Assembly (NCBI GenBank): GCA_022844345.1
Contig: JALHLU010000003.1
Span: forward strand, 124,001 to 188,000
DNA: 64,000 nucleotides
Direction of reading: 5' to 3'
DNA from: Hyphomonadaceae bacterium
Lineage (GTDB): Bacteria; Pseudomonadota; Alphaproteobacteria; Caulobacterales; Hyphomonadaceae
In this document: positions 52,118 through 62,346 of the stretch, one piece after another
Position numbering within the stretch: position 1 is the stretch's first letter
Layout: every line of letters begins with the position of its first letter
Translations under genes and position numbers: made by a program
The notes under the pieces: generated by a model
What the model was told of the DNA's origin: nothing
Seen by the model: the letters and a program-made list of their open reading frames with translations, nothing else
Database searches by the model: none

Positions 52118-53860
52118 TCAAACCCGCGCCACAAATCGTCCGCGCAGTTCGTTTTTCATGATCTTGCCGTTGGCGTTGCGGGGCAGCGGGTCGCGCTGGA
52201 TCTGGATTTCGACGGGGACCTTGAAGCCAGCAATACGCTGGGCAACGAAGGCGCGGAGTTCGTCCTGCGTCGTGTTCATGTCGGGCTTCACCTGCACGAC
52301 GGCGCCGACTTCCTCGCCGAGCACCTTGTGCGGAATGCCGACAACGGCGGCGTCCATGATAGCGGGGTGTTCGTAGAGCGCGTTCTCGACTTCGATGCAG
52401 TAGACGTTCTCGCCTCCGCGGATGAGCATGTCCTTGGCGCGGTCGGTGAGGAAGACGAAGCCTTCTTCGTCCTGATAGCCGACATCGCCGGTGACGACCC
52501 AGCCGTCGATGTAAGTCTTGGCGGTGGCCTCGGGCTTGTTCCAGTAGAGCTTGCAGTTGTTGGGGCCCTTGACCCACAACTCGCCGATCTGGTTGGGGCC
52601 GAGCGTCTCGCCATTCTCGCCCACGATGCGGAAATCCATTGCAACGGACGGCGCGCCGCAGCTGTCGGGGCGCAGCTGGTAGTCGCGACCGAAGTTCACG
52701 CATGAGGCGGCGCAGGTTTCCGTCATGCCCCAACCGTTGGATGGCAGTGCATCGGGGAAGCGCTTCTTGATGGTTGCGACGAGGGCCGGCGCGGACGGCG
52801 CGCCGCCATAGCCCACGAACTGGATGGAGGAGAGATCGTACTTGTCGCGGTCAGGGTGTTCGAGCACCTGCCAGGCAATGGCGGGCACGCCGCCGATGCT
52901 GGTGATCTTCTCGCGCTGGATGATCTCCAGAGCATCGCCCGGGTCCCATTTGTACATGGTGACGATCTTGTCGGCGTTCATGATGGCGGGGACGAGATTT
53001 GAGAAGGCGCCCGTCGCGTGGAAGAACGGGATGGCGAGAAGAGCGACGCGTTGCGGATCGACCTTGGGGTCGCGCACTGGCGGGGCCTCGCCCTGGCGCA
53101 GGAAGTGGCGCGCCTGGCACGACATGCCGTTGAACACGTTCGAGATGATGGCGCGGTGCGTGGCGAGCGCGCCTTTCGGTTTTCCGGTGGTGCCCGAGGT
53201 GTACATGATGGTGGCGTCGTCATCGGGGCCGACATCGGCTTCGGGCGCGGGGACGTCGGGAAGGTTCGCCCACGATTTCGCGGAGCCAATCAGCTTTTCC
53301 ATCGAGACGATATGGGGGTCGCCTTCATCCTCGCCGCCGCGCGCGACGATGACGGTCTTGAGCTGGGTGAGCCTGGGCAGATGCTCGCGGATACGTTCGA
53401 GTTTTTCAGGGTCGACGATGGCGACCTTGGCGCCCGAGTCGGCGAGGCCGTATTCCAGCTCCTCCCCTGTCCACCAGGAGTTGAGCGGGGTCGAGATGGC
53501 GCCGATCAGCAGCGGGGCGAAGAACGCAACCGGCCATTGCGGATAGTTGCGCATGACAATGGCGACGCGGTCGCCCTTCTTCACGCCGAAGTCGTTGCGG
53601 AGCTTGTTGGCGAGCTGGATCGACGCCTTGAGGTTGGCGCCGAAGGTGACGCGTTCGTCCTGGTAGATGATGTATTCGCGATCAGCCCAGTCGCGCGAGC
53701 CGAGGGCGACGTCGCGCAGGGTCAAGGGAGCCTGTTTGTAGGTTCGCAGCTTGACGCCGTTGATGACCTTCTCTTCCATTTCGAACTTGGCGCCGGGCGC
53801 GGTCATCAGCGCGTTGCACTGGGCCACGGACATGACGGGATAAGCGGCTTCGGCTGCCAT
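52118..53860 (-). CDS. Acyl-CoA synthetase / AMP-dependent ligase
   Basis: DDATIMYTSGTTGKPKGALATHRAII...GYGGAPSAPALV...NGWGMTETCAA...GYQDEEGFVFLTDRAKDMLIRGGENVYCIEVENAL. Confidence 0.94.
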   Translation of the reverse strand: MAAEAAYPVMSVAQCNALMTAPGAKFEMEEKVINGVKLRTYKQAPLTLRDVALGSRDWADREYIIYQDERVTFGANLKASIQLANKLRNDFGVKKGDRVAIVMRNYPQWPVAFFAPLLIGAISTPLNSWWTGEELEYGLADSGAKVAIVDPEKLERIREHLPRLTQLKTVIVARGGEDEGDPHIVSMEKLIGSAKSWANLPDVPAPEADVGPDDDATIMYTSGTTGKPKGALATHRAIISNVFNGMSCQARHFLRQGEAPPVRDPKVDPQRVALLAIPFFHATGAFSNLVPAIMNADKIVTMYKWDPGDALEIIQREKITSIGGVPAIAWQVLEHPDRDKYDLSSIQFVGYGGAPSAPALVATIKKRFPDALPSNGWGMTETCAASCVNFGRDYQLRPDSCGAPSVAMDFRIVGENGETLGPNQIGELWVKGPNNCKLYWNKPEATAKTYIDGWVVTGDVGYQDEEGFVFLTDRAKDMLIRGGENVYCIEVENALYEHPAIMDAAVVGIPHKVLGEEVGAVVQVKPDMNTTQDELRAFVAQRIAGFKVPVEIQIQRDPLPRNANGKIMKNELRGRFVARV

Positions 53861-53956
53861 TGCGTAGGGCTCCCTGGACGTTTCTTTTTGTACGGTCTGG
53901 ATCGCATATGGCGGCGCGCGGGGCTAGCGGCTGGCGCGGTGATGCGACAATAGAAT

Positions 53957-54502
53957 ATGTGTGACGCCGCAGTGCGGCATGGGCAGGAGGCGATCGTGGG
54001 CAACGTCTCGATCATCGACGCGACGGACGACCACGCGCCGGGCATCACGGCGATTTTCAATCATGCCGTGCGCCACACCTTTTCGATCTGGTCGGAAACG
54101 GAGACCACGACCGAACAGCGGCGGAGCTGGATGGCGGGGCGGCGCCATGCGGGATTTCCTGTGCTTGTGGCAGTTGATCCGGCTGACCCGCACCGGGCGC
54201 TGGGCTATGGCAGTTTTGGCGTGTTCCGCGACTTTCCCGGCTATGTGAAAACGGTGGAGCATTCCGTCTACGTGGCGGTGGAGGCGCAGCGGCGGGGGAT
54301 CGGCCGCGCGATCGTGGCGGAGCTCGTGGCGCGGGCGCGGGCGCTGGGCATGGAGACGATGGTGGGGGCGGTGGACAGCGCCAATGCGGGGTCGATCGCA
54401 CTGCACCAGCAGGCCGGGTTCGAGCTGCAGGGCACGCTGAAGGGCGTGGGGCGCAAGTTTGGCAAGCGGCTGGACCTGGCGTTCCTGGTCAAGGCGCTCT
54501 GA
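53957..54502 (+). CDS. GNAT N-acetyltransferase (phosphinothricin acetyltransferase-like)
   Basis: DDHAPGITAIFNHAVRHTFSIWSETETTTEQRRSWMAGR...VEHSVYVAVEAQRRGIGRAIVAELVARARALGMETMVGAVDSANAGSIALHQQAGFE. Confidence 0.92.
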   Translation: MCDAAVRHGQEAIVGNVSIIDATDDHAPGITAIFNHAVRHTFSIWSETETTTEQRRSWMAGRRHAGFPVLVAVDPADPHRALGYGSFGVFRDFPGYVKTVEHSVYVAVEAQRRGIGRAIVAELVARARALGMETMVGAVDSANAGSIALHQQAGFELQGTLKGVGRKFGKRLDLAFLVKAL

Positions 54503-54508
54503 GGACGT

Positions 54509-55432
54509 TCAAGGAGCCAGCGATATCAGCCACAATGTCAGCGGGATGGTGACGAGGCTGAGCAGCGTCGTCAGCGTGATGATGTTGGCCATCAGGCGCG
54601 CGTCGCCGCCAAGCTGGCGGGCGAGGATATAGGCGGAGGTCGCGACCGGGGCCGCGACGCAGATCATGGCGACCTGCAGGGCCATGCCGTCGAGGCCGAT
54701 CGCGAAAGCCAGGCCAAAAGTAACGGCGGGCATGACAGCGAGGCGAAGCATGACGCCGGCGGCGAGCGGCGATTTTGCTTCGCGCATGGCCCGGAAATCC
54801 AGTGCGGCGCCGACGCAGATGAGGCCAAGCGAGATGGTGGCGTCGCCGAGGAGATTGAGCGTGTCGCCCACCGGCTCGGACACGCGCACACCCGCCTGGA
54901 TGAGTATGACCGCCAGCAGGGTCGACAGGATCAGCGGGTTGGTGGCGATCGAGCGGGCCACGGTGCGGAAGGGCGCCGGCGTCGTGCCGGCATAGCGGCT
55001 GAGCACCAGAACGCTGAGGATGTTGTTGATCGGCACAAGCACCGCAAACCCGACGGCGGAAAGGGCGACGCCCATCTCGCCGTGCAGGCCGGAGATGACG
55101 CCGAGAGCGACATAGCCGTTCCAGCGCAGACCGGCCTGGAAGACGCTGGAGAATTGCGGGCCGTCCCGGGCCAGCAATGGCCGCGTCAACGTGATCAGCG
55201 CCGCCATCGTCAGCACCGTGCCGGCGAGCACCTGGCCCAGCATGAGGGCGTCGGTCCCGGCAAACGAACCCTCCATGATGCTCATGAACATCAGCGGGGG
55301 AAACAGGACGAAATAGGTGAGCCGCTCGAGGGCGGCCCATCCATCTGGCTGCAGCAGGTTGAACCGGCGGAGCCCGGCCCCGAGCGCAATCAGCGTGAAG
55401 ACCGGCAGAAGCGAAAACACCACGTCGAACAT
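54509..55432 (-). CDS. AEC family (auxin efflux carrier-like) transporter
   Basis: MFDVVFSLLPVFTLIALGAGLRRFNLLQPDGWAALERLTYFVLFPPLMFMSIME...; ten-TM pattern. Confidence 0.88.
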   Translation of the reverse strand: MFDVVFSLLPVFTLIALGAGLRRFNLLQPDGWAALERLTYFVLFPPLMFMSIMEGSFAGTDALMLGQVLAGTVLTMAALITLTRPLLARDGPQFSSVFQAGLRWNGYVALGVISGLHGEMGVALSAVGFAVLVPINNILSVLVLSRYAGTTPAPFRTVARSIATNPLILSTLLAVILIQAGVRVSEPVGDTLNLLGDATISLGLICVGAALDFRAMREAKSPLAAGVMLRLAVMPAVTFGLAFAIGLDGMALQVAMICVAAPVATSAYILARQLGGDARLMANIITLTTLLSLVTIPLTLWLISLAP

Positions 55433-55576
55433 GGCGATCTTCTGGCAGACTCCTTGCCGCAAATCGAGGCCGCAAATCGCGCGCAAGTTGATTGGAGGCT
55501 ATCTGTCCGCAGAGATGGCTTCCGGGCGACAGGGTGCTAGTGTGCCGCCCGGCGAGATCGCCAAGGGGACAGTACA

Positions 55577-55990
55577 ATGCGCAAGTTTGCGATAGCCGCG
55601 GCGTTTGCCACCGTGATGGCGGCGCCCGCGGCGGCCGACGAAATGTGGAAGACGGACTTCGGCCAGGTCATCTGGGAGAAGGACTATGACGGCGGGGCGA
55701 TCTTCAAGCTCGACCTTGCCGACGGCGGCGTTGGCCGCATGTACATTGAAGGCCTGACGACCGAGATCGAGGCCCGCGGCCATTTCAAGGGCTACTGGAT
55801 CAGCACGGCCGAGGAAGACATGTGCACGGCCGAACTCAAAGGTCCCGACGGGACCCGTAGCCATACATGGGGCACGCTGACGCTGTCCTTCGTGAGCCCG
55901 GAATTCCCGGCCGACTGGGTGCTCATGACGGGTGATTGCATGGGCGAACTCGACACGATGCTCGTGGGGCGCGCCGACACGGGCGAATAG
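55577..55990 (+). CDS. Secreted hypothetical protein
   Basis: MRKFAIAAAFATVMAAPAAADEMWKTDFGQVIWEKDYDGGAIFKLDL... Confidence 0.7.
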   Translation: MRKFAIAAAFATVMAAPAAADEMWKTDFGQVIWEKDYDGGAIFKLDLADGGVGRMYIEGLTTEIEARGHFKGYWISTAEEDMCTAELKGPDGTRSHTWGTLTLSFVSPEFPADWVLMTGDCMGELDTMLVGRADTGE

Positions 55991-56061
55991 CGAAGCGGTT
56001 TCGCTTCCACGACTGACGTCACACGCTAGGAACGCGGATCGAATCCCGGATCAGGAGCCGC

Positions 56062-57657
56062 ATGTCCGAGGCGCCAGCATCAATGGAGCCCTCCCCCTCC
56101 CAGGGGCCGGCCGCGCGCCTTGGCCTGCTGCTGGGGCCAGCGCTGGCGCTCGTCGTTCTTGCACTACCGATTTCAGGGCTGGCGTGGGACGGGCAAGTGG
56201 TGCTCACCATGCTGGTGCTGATGGCGACGTGGTGGATCACGGAGGCCGTGCCGCTGGCGGCGACAGCCCTTTTGCCGATCATTGTCATCCCGCTGATCGG
56301 CATCGACGTGACGATTGGCGGACGCGGGCAACTGGTGTGCGCGACGGCTGGCCCGTGCCTTGACGCGCTGGGCGAGACACCGGGCGTGGTGCGGGCGATG
56401 GGCTTGGGCGACCTTGGCGCCTACTATTCCAATCCCGTCGTTCTGCTCTACATCGGCGGCTTCCTGCTCGGCATCGCCATTGAGCGGTGGGGGCTATCGA
56501 CGCGGATCGCCTATGGTCTTGTGGCGCGCGGCGGCGCGCGGCCCGGGTTGATGCTGGCGGGGTTCATCCTTGCGGCGGCCTTCATCTCGATGTGGATTTC
56601 CAACACGTCGACATCGCTGATCCTGACGCCTCTGGCGCTGTCTGTTGCAGCGGGTTCGGCCGTGAACGGGCGCGAGGATCCGAAGTTTGCATCCGCGCTT
56701 GTTCTTGCCATCGCGTACGCGGCGACCATTGGCGGCCTTGCGACACCGATCGGCACGCCGCCCAACGGCATCGCCCTCACGCAGCTTCGCCTGCAAGGCA
56801 TCGAGGTCTCGTTCGGCCAGTGGATGGCCGTTGGCATACCGGTGGTGATCATCTTGTTGCCCGTGGCGTGGTTAATCCTGTCGCGCGGGCTGAAGGTGGA
56901 CGCCAAGGGCGCAGCCGGCGCACAGGCGCGCGTCAAGGAAGAACTGGCGAAGCTTGGGCCCCTGTCGCCGCCCGAGGCGCGGACGGCGATGATCTTCTTC
57001 CTGATCGCAGGGCTATGGATGATCTCGACGCTGGTGGCCGAGTGGATCGGCGCCAACCTGCTTTCGGGCAGACGGATCGACAGCGGGCATGTCGACACGA
57101 TCATCGCGACGCTTGGCGCGCTGCTGCTGTTCATCGTACCGGCGGGTACGCGCGAGAAGCGGCCGTTGCTGATCTGGGACGACGCGAAGAAGATACCGTG
57201 GGGCATCCTGCTGCTGTTCGGCGGCGGACTGGCGCTGGCGGCGGCGGCGGACCTTTCGGGCCTTTCGCCCTGGCTGGCGACTGGGTTGAAGGGGCTGACC
57301 GGACTGCACCCGGCAATCGTGATCTTCCTGATTGGCCTGTTGGTGATCGTGATCACGGAGTTTGCATCCAACATCGCCACCATATCGCTGATGGGGCCGG
57401 TGCTGCTGTCTGTGGCGACGAGCAATCCGGACCTTAGCGCGGCCGCCTTTATCGTGCCGGCGGCGATGGCGGCCTCGATGGGCTTCGCCATGCCGGTGGG
57501 CTCGGCCTCCAACGCCATCGCCTACGGCACCGGCAAGGTGAAGCAGGCGGACATGATCCGGCGCGGCCTGGTGCTGAATTTCAGCGCCCTGATTGTGCTG
57601 ACGATTGTGGGGATGACGCTGGCGCCGATGATCCTGGGTGAGGCCGGAGGCGGTTAA
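56062..57657 (+). CDS. SLC13/DASS-family anion:sodium symporter
   Basis: WWITEAVPLAATALLPIIVIPLIG...FISMWISNTSTSLILTPLALSVA...AYAATIGGLATPIGTPPNGIAL...ITEFASNIATISLMGPVLLSVA. Confidence 0.94.
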   Translation: MSEAPASMEPSPSQGPAARLGLLLGPALALVVLALPISGLAWDGQVVLTMLVLMATWWITEAVPLAATALLPIIVIPLIGIDVTIGGRGQLVCATAGPCLDALGETPGVVRAMGLGDLGAYYSNPVVLLYIGGFLLGIAIERWGLSTRIAYGLVARGGARPGLMLAGFILAAAFISMWISNTSTSLILTPLALSVAAGSAVNGREDPKFASALVLAIAYAATIGGLATPIGTPPNGIALTQLRLQGIEVSFGQWMAVGIPVVIILLPVAWLILSRGLKVDAKGAAGAQARVKEELAKLGPLSPPEARTAMIFFLIAGLWMISTLVAEWIGANLLSGRRIDSGHVDTIIATLGALLLFIVPAGTREKRPLLIWDDAKKIPWGILLLFGGGLALAAAADLSGLSPWLATGLKGLTGLHPAIVIFLIGLLVIVITEFASNIATISLMGPVLLSVATSNPDLSAAAFIVPAAMAASMGFAMPVGSASNAIAYGTGKVKQADMIRRGLVLNFSALIVLTIVGMTLAPMILGEAGGG

Positions 57658-57709
57658 CGCTCGTTAACCAAATCAGCGGCAGACTCCAGGGTCCAGGAGT
57701 CTTTCCGCC

Positions 57710-59173
57710 ATGCAGGCGTATGATCTCATCGTCATCGGTTCCGGCCCGGCGGGGCGGCGCGCAGCCGTGCAGGCGGCGAAGCTGAAGAAGTCCGTGCTGG
57801 TGATCGAGAAGGGACGTCGCGTTGGCGGCGTGTGCGTGCACACGGGGACGATCCCGTCGAAGACGCTGCGCGAGACGGTGTTGAACCTTTCAGGCTGGCG
57901 CGAGCGGGGCTTCTATGGCCGGGGGCATCGCAACAAGCAGACAATCACGGCGGAGGATTTGCGCACGCGCTTGTCCATCACGCTGGACCATGAAGTGGAA
58001 GTTCTGGAGCATCAGTTCTCGCGCAATGGCGTGAGTTGGGTTCGCGGCGAGGCGCGCTTCATTGATCCACTGCATGTCGCGGTCGCGACGGACACGGGCG
58101 AGCAGCGCTTTACCGCGCCGCGCTTCATCATCGCGGTGGGGACAGAGCCGCATCGGCCCGCGCACATTCCGTTCGATGGGGACGCGATTGTCGATCCGGA
58201 CGAGATTCTTGAGCTGAAGCGCCTTCCCCGCTCCATCGCCGTCATTGGCGGGGGCGTGATCGGGATGGAGTATGCGACGATCTTCTCGGCGCTCGACGTC
58301 AAGGTGACGGTGATTGACCCGGCGGAGCGGCTGCTGCCGTTCATCGACAAGGAACTGGTGGACGAGTTCATCCACGACCTGCGCGACAGGGGCATGAGCC
58401 TGCGGCTGGAGAGCAAGGTGAAGCGCGTGAGCCGCCCGGCGGCTGATGCGTGCCTGATCGAGCTGGAGGACATGCGCGAGATCTGGAGCGAGATGGTTCT
58501 CTTCGCGGCGGGGCGCAGGGGCGCGACGGATACGCTGGAGCTGGAGAACGCCGGGCTGAGTGCGGACGAGCGCGGCAAGATCACGGTGGACGGCAAGACG
58601 TATCGCACGAAGCAGCCGCACATCCACGCGGTGGGCGATGTGATCGGGTTTCCGAGCCTCGCCTCGACCTCGATGGAACAGGGGCGCATTGCGGCGTGCC
58701 ATGCGTTCGATGCGCCGGCCCAGGCGCCGCCGGAGTTCTTCCCGTATGGCATCTACTCGGTGCCCGAGATGTCGATCATCGGCATGACCGAGGAGCAGGT
58801 GCGGCAGAAGTCCATTCCCTATGAATGTGGTATCGCTCGCTTCCGCGAGACGGCGCGCGGGCAGATCATGGGGCTGAGCTCGGGCTTCATGAAGATGATC
58901 TTTGCGCAGGAGACGCGGCGGCTTCTGGGCGTGCATATCGTCGGTGAAGGCGCGACCGAGCTTATCCATATCGGACAAGCCGTGCTGAACCTTGGCGGCA
59001 CGCTCGATTACTTTGTCGAGAACACGTTCAACTATCCGACGCTGGCCGAAGCCTACAAGATCGCGGCGCTGGACGCCTGGAACCGCATGCCGCGCCGGCA
59101 GCCGAGCGTTGCGGTGCACGACGACGCGATGGCCGCGCTGGAGCGCTTTGCGAAAGCGGCGCGGGCCGGGTAG
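57710..59173 (+). CDS. sthA: Si-specific (soluble) NAD(P)+ transhydrogenase
   Basis: YDLIVIGSGPAGRRAAVQAAKLKKSVLVIEKGRRVGGVCVHTGTIPSKTLRETVLNLSG; no CxxxxC redox pair, as in SthA. Confidence 0.92.
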   Translation: MQAYDLIVIGSGPAGRRAAVQAAKLKKSVLVIEKGRRVGGVCVHTGTIPSKTLRETVLNLSGWRERGFYGRGHRNKQTITAEDLRTRLSITLDHEVEVLEHQFSRNGVSWVRGEARFIDPLHVAVATDTGEQRFTAPRFIIAVGTEPHRPAHIPFDGDAIVDPDEILELKRLPRSIAVIGGGVIGMEYATIFSALDVKVTVIDPAERLLPFIDKELVDEFIHDLRDRGMSLRLESKVKRVSRPAADACLIELEDMREIWSEMVLFAAGRRGATDTLELENAGLSADERGKITVDGKTYRTKQPHIHAVGDVIGFPSLASTSMEQGRIAACHAFDAPAQAPPEFFPYGIYSVPEMSIIGMTEEQVRQKSIPYECGIARFRETARGQIMGLSSGFMKMIFAQETRRLLGVHIVGEGATELIHIGQAVLNLGGTLDYFVENTFNYPTLAEAYKIAALDAWNRMPRRQPSVAVHDDAMAALERFAKAARAG

Positions 59174-59245
59174 CCCAAACTCAGCAAGACTTGTAAAGTC
59201 GCTTTGAGGCAGATTGCCTTCACCCTGGATTGCAGAGGTGAGCGC

Positions 59246-60103
59246 ATGCCGGCCGAGGAGACGCCAAGGACCTATGAAGCAAGGCTGCTTCGGGTGCTGG
59301 CGTATATCTACGACAATCTGGATGGCGACCTCAGCCTCGACACGCTGGCGGAGGTCGCCTGCATGTCGCGTTTTCACTGGCATCGTGTCTTTCGCGCGAT
59401 GACTGGCGAGACGCTGGCCGACGCCATCCGGCGCATCCGCATGGCGAAAGCAGCCAATGCGCTGGTGCGCGACAGCGAGGCGCCGGTGGCCGAGGTGGCT
59501 GAGCGGCACGGCTATCCAAACGCGGCCAGCTTCTCGCGTACATTCAGCGCGGCGCACGGCCTTTCACCCGCAGCCTTCAGGGAGCTTGGCGCACAAGTCG
59601 CCAGCGACCTTCACAACAACGATGGAAAGAGCAGCATGTATCCGGTGATCATCGAGACATTTCCTCCCTTGCGCGCGGCCGGTGTGCTGCATGTAGGGGC
59701 GCCTTCCGGCGTCGGCCGCGCCTTCCAGACGCTGGGCGGCATATTGTTCGCGCGCAACCTGCTGCAGCATGCGAGCGGCATGATTGCGGTCTATCACGAC
59801 GCGCCGGGCGCAAAGCCGGAATCGGAGCTGCGCGCGCACGCGGCGGTGATCATCGCGGATGGCTTTCCGGCAGGCGTCGAGGGGCTGGAGTATTTCGATC
59901 TCGCCGGCGGCCGGCACGCGGTGATGCAGCACAAGGGGCCGTACGCGACGCTGGGTGCGGCGTGGGAGTGGCTGTATGGCAGGTGGCTTCCACAGTCGGG
60001 CGAGGAGCCGCGCGATGCGCCGCCGTTCGAGCTCTATGTCAACGACCCGCGCAACACCCCGCCGGACCAGCTGCGCACGGATATCCGGCTACCGCTGACA
60101 TAG
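59246..60103 (+). CDS. AraC-type regulator with GyrI-like effector domain
   Basis: LLRVLAYIYDNLDGDLSLDTLAEVACMSRFHWHRVFRAMTGETLADAIRRIRMAKAANAL...GYPNAASFSRTFSAAHGLSPAAFRE; C-term GyrI-like. Confidence 0.93.
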   Translation: MPAEETPRTYEARLLRVLAYIYDNLDGDLSLDTLAEVACMSRFHWHRVFRAMTGETLADAIRRIRMAKAANALVRDSEAPVAEVAERHGYPNAASFSRTFSAAHGLSPAAFRELGAQVASDLHNNDGKSSMYPVIIETFPPLRAAGVLHVGAPSGVGRAFQTLGGILFARNLLQHASGMIAVYHDAPGAKPESELRAHAAVIIADGFPAGVEGLEYFDLAGGRHAVMQHKGPYATLGAAWEWLYGRWLPQSGEEPRDAPPFELYVNDPRNTPPDQLRTDIRLPLT

Positions 60104-60110
60104 ATGCGGG

Positions 60111-60512
60111 CTATGCCGTGGCGCTGCGTCTGCGGGTGGAGGCCCAGATGATCCAGATCAGAACGGGCTGGAACAGCAGCCGGCCCCACAGGGCGGCGGG
60201 GCCGAGCGTCTGCCACTTGTCGGCCTCGATGAGCATCTGGATGTGGACGGGCGTGACGCAGATCGTGAGCGCGATGAGACCCCAGCCCGCGATGTGCCGC
60301 CATGGCTTGTAGAGAACGGCGAGCGCGCCTGCGATCTCCAGCACGCCGGTGAAGTACACCATCTCGCGCGGGAAGGGCACGTAAGGCGGCACGATGGACG
60401 TGAACATGTTCGTCAGCACGAAGTGGCCGATGCCGCCGCCGACGAACCAGACCACGACGATGACGCGGCCGAGCATGCGCCAGATGCTGCGTGGCGCGGC
60501 GGACTCGGTCAC
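60111..60512 (-). CDS. DoxX-like membrane protein
   Basis: [74 protein letters not shown]. Confidence 0.88.
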   Translation of the reverse strand: MTESAAPRSIWRMLGRVIVVVWFVGGGIGHFVLTNMFTSIVPPYVPFPREMVYFTGVLEIAGALAVLYKPWRHIAGWGLIALTICVTPVHIQMLIEADKWQTLGPAALWGRLLFQPVLIWIIWASTRRRSATA

Positions 60513-61498
60513 GAAGCGGCCGCGTGCTTCTTCTCGAGCTCCTCGACCTCTTCACGCGAGCCGAGCATGACCGACACACGCTGGTGGAGGCCCGTGGGCT
60601 CGATGTCGAGGATCTGTTGCTTGCCGTCGAACGCCTTGCCGCCGGCCTGTTCGACCAGCAGCGACATCGGGTTCGCCTCGTACATCAGACGCAGCTTGCC
60701 GGGCTTGCCGGGCTCGCGCTTGTCCCATGGGTACATGAAGACGCCGCCGCGCGTGAGGATGCGGTGCACATCCGCCACCATGGAGGCGATCCAGCGCATG
60801 TTGAAGTTCTTGGCGCGCGGTCCCGCATCGCCCGCGAGGCATTCGTCGATATAGGCGCGCACGGGATCGGCCCAGTGGCGCATGTTCGACATGTTGATGG
60901 AGAACTCTTTCGTCTTCGCCGGGATCTGGATGTTGGTGGAGGTCTGAACGAACTGGCCGGTGGGCGGGTCCATCGTGAAGGCGAAGACGCCGGCGCCGAG
61001 CGTGAGAACAAGCGTGGTCTGCGGGCCATAGACGCAATAGCCGGCGGCGACCTGGTTGCGGCCGCTCTGGAGGAAGGGGGCTGCGCCCTCGCCCGCGATG
61101 GCGGGCAGGACGGAGAAGATCGTGCCGATGGAGACGTTGACGTCGATGTTGGACGAGCCGTCCAGCGGATCGAACATCAGGAGGTATGGTGCACTCGCGG
61201 TGAGCGGGCGGGCGTCGTCTTCCTCTTCCGAGGCGGCGGCGGCCACGGCGCCACACGCTTTCGCCATCGCCATCATTTCATCGTTCGCCAGGACGTCGAG
61301 CTGCTTCTGCTCCTCGCCCTGCACGTTGCCCGTGCCGGCCGAGCCAAGGACATCCGCCAGCGCGCCGCGCGAGACGAGATAGGAGATGGTACGGCACGAG
61401 TCCGAGATCGCCTCGATCAGGATCGACAGCTCGCGCGGGGCGGGATTTCCGTCGCCTTTTGGGTCAGCGAGAAATTCGCGAAGCGTGCGCGCGGTCAT
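60509..61498 (-). CDS. fbp: Fructose-1,6-bisphosphatase class 1
   Basis: [26 protein letters not shown]...[27 protein letters not shown]...[42 protein letters not shown]. Confidence 0.96.
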   Translation of the reverse strand: MTARTLREFLADPKGDGNPAPRELSILIEAISDSCRTISYLVSRGALADVLGSAGTGNVQGEEQKQLDVLANDEMMAMAKACGAVAAAASEEEDDARPLTASAPYLLMFDPLDGSSNIDVNVSIGTIFSVLPAIAGEGAAPFLQSGRNQVAAGYCVYGPQTTLVLTLGAGVFAFTMDPPTGQFVQTSTNIQIPAKTKEFSINMSNMRHWADPVRAYIDECLAGDAGPRAKNFNMRWIASMVADVHRILTRGGVFMYPWDKREPGKPGKLRLMYEANPMSLLVEQAGGKAFDGKQQILDIEPTGLHQRVSVMLGSREEVEELEKKHAAAS

Positions 61499-61657
61499 GG
61501 CGTTGTCCCTGGTGCGATTCTGAAGGGCAGTCCTTAGCCGGAATGTGCTGCAATGCACAGGGTAGGCCGGGACCGCCGCGCTCCCGTCTTCGGGCAGTTC
61601 CCCGCTATCGCCACGCCCACAAATGCCTGCGCCATGTCAGGCAGGGGCGGCGCTGGT

Positions 61658-61831
61658 TTATAAGGCGCCGCCTTCGATATCGCCTTGCGCAAAATCAGTC
61701 GCGATGACGACTTCTGCCTTGGCCGTGTCTGGCCCCAGTTCGATCGGCCTGGGTTCTTCTTTCGCGGCCTCGCCGCATGCAGTGAATGCCATTGCTGCGG
61801 TGCAACCTAACATCAGCCTCAAACGCGTCAT
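61658..61831 (-). CDS. 57-aa small lipoprotein
   Basis: MTRLRLMLGCTAAMAFTACGEAAKEEPRPIELGPDTAKAEVVIATDFAQGDIEGGAL; lipobox FTAC; inside the longer ORF 61658..62278. Confidence 0.5.
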   Translation of the reverse strand: MTRLRLMLGCTAAMAFTACGEAAKEEPRPIELGPDTAKAEVVIATDFAQGDIEGGAL

Positions 61832-61987
61832 CACCTCCTCCGGGGATTTCTTTTTGCCACGCAGCCTAACGATCGCAGACACGACAAGGCCAGAAGAAAT
61901 TAACCGGCTGCGCGATACGCTGCGATGCAGAAATCCCTGCGGGTGAATAATCTCGCGACCCGCACTGAACGCGCGCATGCTTTTCGA

Positions 61988-62284
61988 ATGCCGGCGAAAA
62001 TGATCAGGTGTCCTTTCTGTTCGGCCGACCTCGATCGCAGTGCGGTGGTGTGCCCCAACTGCCAGGCAAGGCGCGGCTTTGAGATGTTCGGTCCGACGCC
62101 GGAAGCTCCGGCGGCTGCGTGGATCAAGGGCTTCATACTTCCTTCCATCGCGATTGCGGCATGCCTTGCAGGCTATCTGCTCAATCCATCGCCTATCTGG
62201 TTTGCCGCAGCCGGATTTGCTCTGTTCGTCGCCACGCTGGGCGTGCGGCGGCTGATCGAGGGCTCGCGCTGGTTCCACCTCTGA
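61988..62284 (+). CDS. Zinc-ribbon small membrane protein
   Basis: MPAKMIRCPFCSADLDRSAVVCPNCQARRGFEMFG (two CxxC) plus two TM helices. Confidence 0.75.
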   Translation: MPAKMIRCPFCSADLDRSAVVCPNCQARRGFEMFGPTPEAPAAAWIKGFILPSIAIAACLAGYLLNPSPIWFAAAGFALFVATLGVRRLIEGSRWFHL

Positions 62285-62346
62285 TTGTGAATGAGGCGCC
62301 GCCGCGTAACCCTCGCGCGGACGGCAGGCTGTGCTAGTATCTGGCC

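Noticed and set aside
56030-56062. GGAAC near 56029 upstream of the DASS transporter as an EcfG site
   Set aside because: No CGTT at 16-17 nt spacing.
57890-59557. 555-aa minus-strand ORF
   Set aside because: Antisense to sthA and AraC genes; low-complexity His/Arg composition.
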